This document shows positions 57,461 to 64,000 of a stretch of DNA of 64,000 nt, one piece after another (positions within the stretch are counted from its first letter, which is position 1; every line of letters starts with the position of its first letter). A program made the translations under genes and the position numbers. The DNA is taken from NCBI GenBank assembly GCA_022539475.1, contig VCMS01000130.1, positions 224,229 to 288,228 on the forward strand, read 5' to 3'. The notes under the pieces were generated by a model. It saw only the letters and a list, made by a program, of their open reading frames with translations, did no database searches and had not been told where the DNA came from. Source of the DNA: Gracilaria domingensis (Eukaryota > Rhodophyta > Florideophyceae > Gracilariales > Gracilariaceae).

Positions 57461-59659
57461 ATGAGCTCGAACGTCCCACACGGAGATCAAGGAGAACGGC
57501 AGGTCGCAGAAGACAATGCTGAGTCCACTTTGGCCGCCCCTCGCGCCGCTTCGGACCATGCCTCGGTAGGCCGCCGGAGCACCCGAAGTACCGCGACGGC
57601 CTACGTGACCCCCTCAGAAGAGCCCGAACGGGTAATCCGTGAAGGCAACTTGCAAACCAAATCGGACCGAAGGAAGAAAGAGAGGAGTAAGAACTCCGGG
57701 CCCCCTTTGAGAACTGAGATTGTACCACCTGGGACGGCGGCACTCCCGCCTATACCTCAGACCGGACGGAGACCACCCCACGAACTATGGGCCGAAATAG
57801 CCCCGTACGCCCTGGAGGGACTTCGCACGGAGATCGAGGTTCATGTACCCATGGCGGTCGAATTATATCTCAAGGACCGTATCCCGGAATTGATGCGTCG
57901 TGACATCACACCGATCATACACCGCATCGTGAACGATGCGCTGGGATCCAGACGTACCGAAAGCGGAATGCAAGAGAATCTGAGTAACACCTTGGCCGCT
58001 TTGGTAGCTAAGCTACCACCCCAACCCCCAAAGTTTGACACTGACCAAACGGACAACGCACCTAGTCGCGGTGAGAGACAGGGACCGGAAATGGAGAAGG
58101 ATCCGCAGAGGGATCCGACCGGTGTCTATCTCCCACCAGTACCCCCTCAGGGTGACCCGGACGGAAGCTCGAGCGATTCCTCCGACGACGGGAGGAATCA
58201 CCGCAAACGAGGCGGTAAACCGGGCAAGCATTCCGATTCGGACAGTTCCGTACGTAGACGGAAGAATCGTCGCCGCCGCAGAGGGCGACGACATTCAGAT
58301 ACTGACTCCGCGTCCTCGCGCTCATCATCAGAGGATGAGCAGACCGACTCGGATGACTCTGGGGACTCTCAAAGCCCCCGAAGAAAACGCAAGTCCGAAC
58401 GGCGACGTTCCCGATCGGACAAGTTGACGCTTAAGCGCCTCCGACCTCTGAACGTCAAGTTCACCAAGGTTGTGGACTACCGTACGTACCGGCTCATTCG
58501 GCGCAGCCATAAGTACGACTCGAAGGTAGCACGCAAGATCGCGCGCTATCAAAAGAAATTGAACGTCCAGATGAAAGGACATTCATTTTCCGGAACGGAT
58601 CCCATCTCCGTTCTCAATTTCTTGCAGCGGTTCAAAACCGCTTGCAACCATAACGGACTGACAGAAGGAGCGGCACTGTGGTGCTTCCAGTTCTACCTAA
58701 CCGGGCCCGCACACGCTCTGGTCCAATCCCGCCTCATCGGTGAGTCGGGAGCGGTCGACAGGCCTCGCGATGAAGCGCTCCATACGTACGAAGAGGTAGT
58801 AAATTTCTTACTGACCACCTACGCCCCGGATGAAGTCATCGCCACGGCGTCCGCAGAGGTGACGTTTTACACCCAGTCGTCAGGGATGTCCGAAACGGAA
58901 TTCGCCCAGAAGCTCTGGACGAAAGCCCTCCGCTGTGGTAACGTATACACCGATCGGGACTTGAAGGGCTTATTTGTCGAAGGACTTTTGCCCGCCATAC
59001 GGTCAAAGGTGCGGAATCACCTCACCACCCATCCCAGTATCGGATACGACGCGCTCGCCCGTTATGCGGAATCGTACGGCGATACTCACCGCGCCTCACG
59101 CCGCCAGTCCGTTCGGGTGGACACGCAGACTACGTCTGCTCGGCCTCGTGCCACTCGTACGATAAGGAAGGTGCACCAGGTCGAGTCCCCCTCGGCCTCG
59201 ACGTATTCCCTGTCGGACGACGACGGCGAAGATGTCCTCATCGTTTCCCAGGGGTCTTCCATGCCGTCACCACCCACCACACCAAGTGCAACCACCCCAG
59301 CGACTTCCGCACGGTCATTCCCCAGTACGCCCGGCCAAAGATCGAGCAACCCCCCTGGCGCGGCGTCAAGGGACCGTCCGTGCAGGATTTGCCTCTCGCG
59401 AGAGCCGAACTGCTGTCAACTTCTCCCACCGGACGTTAAAGCTAAACTCCTCGCAATCCGCGAGCAAAACTACCAACGCCGGCGCGACGAAGGGTACTAC
59501 GGCACCGGCATATCCACACGGAGAAACACGCCACCGCCATCCAATATCGGTTTCCGTAATATTGGCCCGACTCGTACCTCTTACGCCCAGCCTCGGCAGG
59601 CAGCCATGCTGGTGGAAGAGACCGTTTCGGAACAGGAAAACGAGCCGGAGGATGCGTAG
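57461..59659 (+). CDS. gag: Element 2 Gag
   Basis: This 732-residue Gag is uninterrupted. The N-terminal third is Pro/Arg/Ser-rich with a helical segment (about 108-185). A long Arg/Ser/Asp stretch (about 235-325) resembles an RS domain. The retrotransposon Gag domain (about 340-560) follows, sharing RCGNVY and related blocks with element 1. Near 640 a Cys cluster (CRICLSREPNCC) stands where element 1 has its zinc knuckle, but the histidine is missing, so metal binding is doubtful. The ATG is at 57461. Pol follows in the -1 frame, as in element 1; no GTTAAAC is present, and GGAAAAC (59635-59641) is the nearest slippery candidate. Confidence 0.85.
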   Translation: MSSNVPHGDQGERQVAEDNAESTLAAPRAASDHASVGRRSTRSTATAYVTPSEEPERVIREGNLQTKSDRRKKERSKNSGPPLRTEIVPPGTAALPPIPQTGRRPPHELWAEIAPYALEGLRTEIEVHVPMAVELYLKDRIPELMRRDITPIIHRIVNDALGSRRTESGMQENLSNTLAALVAKLPPQPPKFDTDQTDNAPSRGERQGPEMEKDPQRDPTGVYLPPVPPQGDPDGSSSDSSDDGRNHRKRGGKPGKHSDSDSSVRRRKNRRRRRGRRHSDTDSASSRSSSEDEQTDSDDSGDSQSPRRKRKSERRRSRSDKLTLKRLRPLNVKFTKVVDYRTYRLIRRSHKYDSKVARKIARYQKKLNVQMKGHSFSGTDPISVLNFLQRFKTACNHNGLTEGAALWCFQFYLTGPAHALVQSRLIGESGAVDRPRDEALHTYEEVVNFLLTTYAPDEVIATASAEVTFYTQSSGMSETEFAQKLWTKALRCGNVYTDRDLKGLFVEGLLPAIRSKVRNHLTTHPSIGYDALARYAESYGDTHRASRRQSVRVDTQTTSARPRATRTIRKVHQVESPSASTYSLSDDDGEDVLIVSQGSSMPSPPTTPSATTPATSARSFPSTPGQRSSNPPGAASRDRPCRICLSREPNCCQLLPPDVKAKLLAIREQNYQRRRDEGYYGTGISTRRNTPPPSNIGFRNIGPTRTSYAQPRQAAMLVEETVSEQENEPEDA

Positions 59660-59676
59660 GGGCGTCGTCTCCTCCG

Positions 59677-62600
59677 ATGCCGGATAGCCTCGCCACACCG
59701 GGCGACAAGCCCAAACCAACCAGTGCGGACAGAACAGAACTGATTCTCGACACCCCAGAACGTATGGACGACACTGTTTTATTCGCGAGTGCAAATTACA
59801 AAGTTCACCTTTCCGTGGGCCTCACATCTACCCTAATGTATCCGCTCACGGGTGTTCTAGATACCGGAGCCGGTCCTTGTCTGATCCACGAGCGGCACCT
59901 TCCACCGCGATGGCAATCTCGTCTCCGAACAGACGTAAAGCCACGCATTACGGACGCTTCACGCAACCGTATGGAGGTCGTGGGTGTTCTCCCGCTTGCT
60001 GTCCGCATTAGAGACCTTCACGTACGAGTACAATTCCTTGTGGTATCGAACCTCGCCACAAGCGTCCTACTCGGCACGTCCTTTATCGATCGATACGTAT
60101 TGGGAATCTTACCCCCAAAACGGACGATCCTCCTGCGCCATTCACGGCCTGTCTCGATATTGTCCCACGCGTACGGTCCCCACACGCCCACGTCCGTACG
60201 GAAATACCCAGTCGAACCGGAGCGGAATGTGCCCTCTAACAAGATACACGTCGCCCGACCTGTTACGTTACCCCCCATGTCCGAAACCAGGGTACAAGTA
60301 ACAACCAAGGCGTCCGGTCTGGTATTTCTACAATCACACCACCGCACGGGCAGTTCGTTAGAGCTAACACTGCTCGCGAACGGCGTCATGGATCTACGTC
60401 CGGACGTTCCCTTCTTCGTTCAAGTTGCTAACGTCTCGGACCGACCGGTGCACCTCCACAAACGTACCGTCATCGGTCTCGCCCTCCCGTCCCCTATAGC
60501 ACTAATCACCCCCCTTCACCCAGCTAGGCCGCGGAGCGACGACTCTCAGGAGGGGGAGGATACCGCTTTAGAAGATACCGCTTTGGACCAACCTCCACGG
60601 CGTTCTGACCAGCCCGATTGGCCCCAACGCGTTCAAATCAGCCCCGAGTATGAGAAAGAACGCGACACAGTCATTGAACTCCTCCGACCGTTCAAGGACA
60701 TGTGGGATGGCCATTTAGGCAAGATCTCCGCCGCAAAGCATCGGATACAGCTGGAACCCGGCACCAAGCCGATATTCCAGATGCCTTACCGTGCAGGACC
60801 CGCCCGACGGGAACTTGAACGTAAGTAGATAACCCAACAGCTGGCAGCAGGGGTGATAGAACCATCGTCCGCAGAATGGGCCAGTCCGGTCGTCTTTGCA
60901 CAGAAGAAAGATGGAAGCCTACGTTTTTGCGTCGACTACCGCCATTTAAATGCCGTGACCGTACGGGATACATACCCTCTGCCAAGAATGGACGAGTGCA
61001 TAGACTCGTTAGGAGACGCACGGATATTCTCCACACTGGACGCCAATAGCGGATACTGGCAGACCGAAGTGGACGAAGCCGACCGGGACAAGACAGCCTT
61101 CACGTCCCACATGGGCCTCTACCGCTACGTACGGATGCCTTTTGGACTCAAGAACGCCCCGGCTACGTTCCAGAGGGCTCTGGACATCATCCTATCACGT
61201 GTTAAGTGGCAGTACGCACTGGTTTACCTGGATGACGTGATCATCTACTCCAGAACGATAGAAGAACACTACGAACACGTACGGACAATCCTCGACATGC
61301 TACGTTCCGCAGGAATTACCCTACGACTGGACAAATGTCATTTCTTTAGTGGAACGGTCGACTATCTCGGCCATATCATCCGTCCGGGCAAGCTACAGGT
61401 GTCTACGAAGACGCAGGAGGCCATCAAGCAGGCGAAGCCGCCCACTACGCAAACGGAACTCCGCTCGTTCCTGGGTCTTTGCAACGTCTTCCGCCGGTTC
61501 GTACAGAACTTCGCACGGATAGCGGCTCCCCTGAATCAGAAACTGGAAAAGGGGCAGCCTACTAGCTTCGAAACCCTGACCGATACGGAATACGAGGCAT
61601 TCGACGAACTTCGCCAACGCCTGGTACGGCCCCCGATACTGGCTATCCCGAAACAAGGATATCCATACGTACTGGACACCGACGCGTGTGACCGTCAGGT
61701 TGGCTGTGCCCTCCTCCAGAGGCAACCCGATGGGGACCTTCTCCCAATCGGATACTGGAGCCGCTCGCTAACCAAGACCGAGCGAAAGTATTCAACGACC
61801 GAACGGGAATGCCTCGCTGTAGTATGGGCTATCCTGCACCTCCGACCGTATTTGGAAGGACAGAAGTTCACTGTTCGCACGGATCACCACTCGTTGAGGT
61901 GGATACTGAACCTAGCGGACGCCTCAGGGCGACTCGCACGGTGGCGCCTACGCCTGATGGAGTACGACTTCGACGTCATTCACCGACCGGGTATCAAACA
62001 CCGAGCGGCAGATGCACTCTCCATCACGAATCCAAACGGACGGAGAGGACACTTCAGCGCTAGACGACGAGGTCCCCTGTTTCCTCATCGACGACCGTCC
62101 GGACGACGGCCTCGTTAAAGCCAACATCACCGTAGACGGACAAGAATATACGAACGTCTGCATAGATTGGCCAAGACCCGAACGGGAATCACCAGGAATA
62201 CCGGAAGTGCTGGCACTGCCCACGGAAGAAACCGAAATCGTACCCATCACGCTCGAGGAACTCGTACGAGCTCAGGCGCAGGACCCTTTCTGCCAATCCG
62301 TACGGAGAGATGTCGGCAACGGGGTTACCTTGTTCGATGTCGACCGAAACGGAGTACTCATACGACGCTCACGCTTGGACGGCGCCCTACAGAAGGTGGT
62401 CCCCGAGTCCCTGCAGGCACGCGTTCTTTACCTGGCGCACTATCCCCGCTTGGTCGGACACCCTGGTGCCACCAGAATGTACGAAACACTACGGAGGGAC
62501 TTCTATTGGCCCCACATGGCCAACGACGTCTTCCAGACCGTACGGGATTGTCGGTCATGCCCAGCCGTCAAAGGAACCCGTTATCGGTCCCAGAAGCTGC

Positions 62601-63797
62601 TGAAGCTCTTCCCAGCAGCTGGTCCGCTCGAGTTTATTGCCATGGACATAGTGGGACCCTTTACCAGATCCCTTAACGGATGCCAGTATATCCTGGTAAT
62701 GACCGATCGGTTTAGCAAGCTCTCGCGAGCCATACCGCTGCGGTCAACCACCGCCCCAGTGGTAGCCAAAACGTTCTTGGAACATTGGGTTTACCCGTAC
62801 GGCATCCCGAACTGCCTACTAACCGACAACGGACCGCAGTTCACGTCGAGTTTTTCGAGGCCGTCTGCTCCGCACTGGGCACGAAGCACGTTTCGACCAC
62901 TGCGTATCACCCCCAGACAAACGGGCAGGCCGAACGGTTCAACAAGACGCTGGTGGAGCGCCTCCGCCACTACGTAGCAGACCACCAAAGGACGTGGCAC
63001 GCATATGTCCAACCCCTTACGTACGGATATAACCTCCAGGTCCATAGGTCCATCGGAACCACCCCGTTCGCGGTCGCACTAACGAGGACACCCCCAGCGT
63101 CCTCATCGACGAACCCAGTACGTCCTTGGACCCTGCAACACCGACTCAGCCGTCCGCAGCCCAGTTGAAGCGATACACACTCAAACTCCTACAGGCGACG
63201 CTTCAGACCGCGCGGACAAAGCTGACACGCGCACAGCAGCGCTACAAGGACGACTTCGATAGGACCGTCCGGTTTCGCCCTACGTTCGCGGAAGGCGAGG
63301 AAGTGTACATTGACCGACCCAATTACAAAAGCACGGAAGAGGACCTAACGGAACAGGAACGAACTCTTCGGAAACTACTGCCGAAGACCACCGGTCCGTT
63401 CAAGGTCAAAGCCACAACGGACACTACCGTTACTATCGATGAAAACGGTATCGAACACACCGTCTCCATTGATCGCGTCACACGCGCCCCGTCCGCACGG
63501 CCTACGAGTAGCCCCGTTACCACCGAACGTACACGGGAGGAACCCGTCGCTGACCCGGAGGGACCATTCGCGGACGACGTCGTCGACCGCGACGATTTAC
63601 CGCCACCCGATACGGTTCCTTGCGTCGTGGAACGCGTCGTAGCGCACCGCGATAGGCCGGACGGAGTCCAATACCGCGTACGCTGGTACGGCTACACCGC
63701 CGAATCCGACACCTACGAACCCCTTCCAACATCCCGCAGCACTTTGTCGCACGATACTGGCGTCGCCGAAGTCGTACGACATCGGCAACACCCTTAA
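59677..63797 (+). pseudogene. pol: Element 2 Pol, broken by stop and frameshifts
   Basis: It starts at ATG 59677 (the frame is open into the gag end, in -1 phase). Protease (DTGAGP, about 59860) and RT are recognisable, but an in-frame TAG at 60826-60828 interrupts just before the RT core (LDANSGYWQ, YLDD about 61230). RNase H is intact (DTDACD, NLADASGRL). Frameshifts fall near 62010-62030 (after RNase H), near 62840-62860 (within the integrase DDE core) and near 63100-63130 (after it). The last frame has a GPF module and a chromodomain (YRVRWYGYTAESDTYEP, about 63680) ending at 63797. The element could move only with help from another copy. Confidence 0.88.
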
Positions 63798-64000
63798 GGA
63801 GGGGGAGAGAAGCAGACGGAAGTCCGTCGGCCGGACAAAACGCCACCTACTCCCCAAGCACGTGACGGGCTCCAACCGACACGGATACGACCACTGACGC
63901 GCGACGGTTGGCCGGATATTCGCCCTAACCGTACGCTCATTGGCTCACCCCCTTTATTTTTCGATCTAGTGAAACGACGCCTTTTCCGATATTCGGCACT
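63798..64000 (+). other. Element 2 region after pol
   Basis: AAGGAGGGGGAGAGAAG (63786-63802) overlaps the pol end and resembles the polypurine tract of element 1. The DNA after it does not match the element 2 LTR start, so the 3' LTR lies further right. No gene is seen in these 200 bp. Confidence 0.4.

Larger units (their letters stand above)
44516..64000 (+). mobile_element. Element 2: older Ty3/gypsy chromovirus, nested host
   Basis: This LTR retrotransposon runs off the right edge. Its 5' LTR is proposed to start at 44516 (TGTCGTATAG) and end at 57385 (CTATATCACA). The two ends are an imperfect inverted pair (8 of 10). The LTR is interrupted by element 1; rejoined, it is 541 bp. Then follow a primer-binding-like site (57387), gag (57461-59659) and a broken pol with chromodomain (to 63797). 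The 3' LTR is not in the window. If the boundary is right, the target duplication should be CTGAC (44511-44515). Confidence 0.7.

Overview
The window looks like nuclear DNA of a photosynthetic eukaryote, most probably an intron-poor red alga (a florideophyte such as Chondrus would fit). Most genes are single long ORFs. The two clear introns are short (70 and 83 nt) with GT-AG ends. Products include a plastid-type ClpS adaptor, a FAD2-like desaturase, a TKL kinase and a Gemin3-like helicase, beside chromodomain Ty3/gypsy retrotransposons. There are no operons. The taxon is inferred from gene style and content, not proven.

Positions 1-44515 are ordinary gene space with one DNA transposon. In order: a partial unknown gene (-), a DUF1963 protein (+), a delta-12 desaturase (+), a secreted LPMO-like copper enzyme split by an intron (-), an apparently intact PIF/Harbinger transposon (7869-10372), a 905-residue orphan (+), a bZIP factor (-), a TKL kinase (+), a membrane protein (-), a radical SAM protein (+), a DEAD-box helicase (-), two neighbouring PP2C phosphatases (-,-), a secreted FG-GAP protein (+), a type II membrane protein (-), acetyl-CoA synthetase (+), an AlkD-like DNA glycosylase (-), ClpS with one intron (+) and a small membrane protein (-). 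Many genes are head to head and share GC-rich intergenic DNA.

Positions 44516-64000 are a nested pair of LTR retrotransposons. Element 2 (from 44516, running off the right edge) carries an intact gag, but its pol is broken by a stop codon and three frameshifts. Its 5' LTR is split by element 1 (44929-57252, 12,324 bp). Element 1 has 816-bp LTRs that differ at two positions by eye, a CTCTC target duplication, gag, a -1 frameshift site (GTTAAAC) touching the gag stop, and an uninterrupted PR-RT-RNaseH-IN-chromodomain pol. It also has a 681-codon ORF on the opposite strand between pol and the 3' LTR. That antisense gene, the unusual frameshift layout and the very long linker before the chromodomain are the most novel items. 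Element 2 seems to have landed in a host gene whose start is near 44138.
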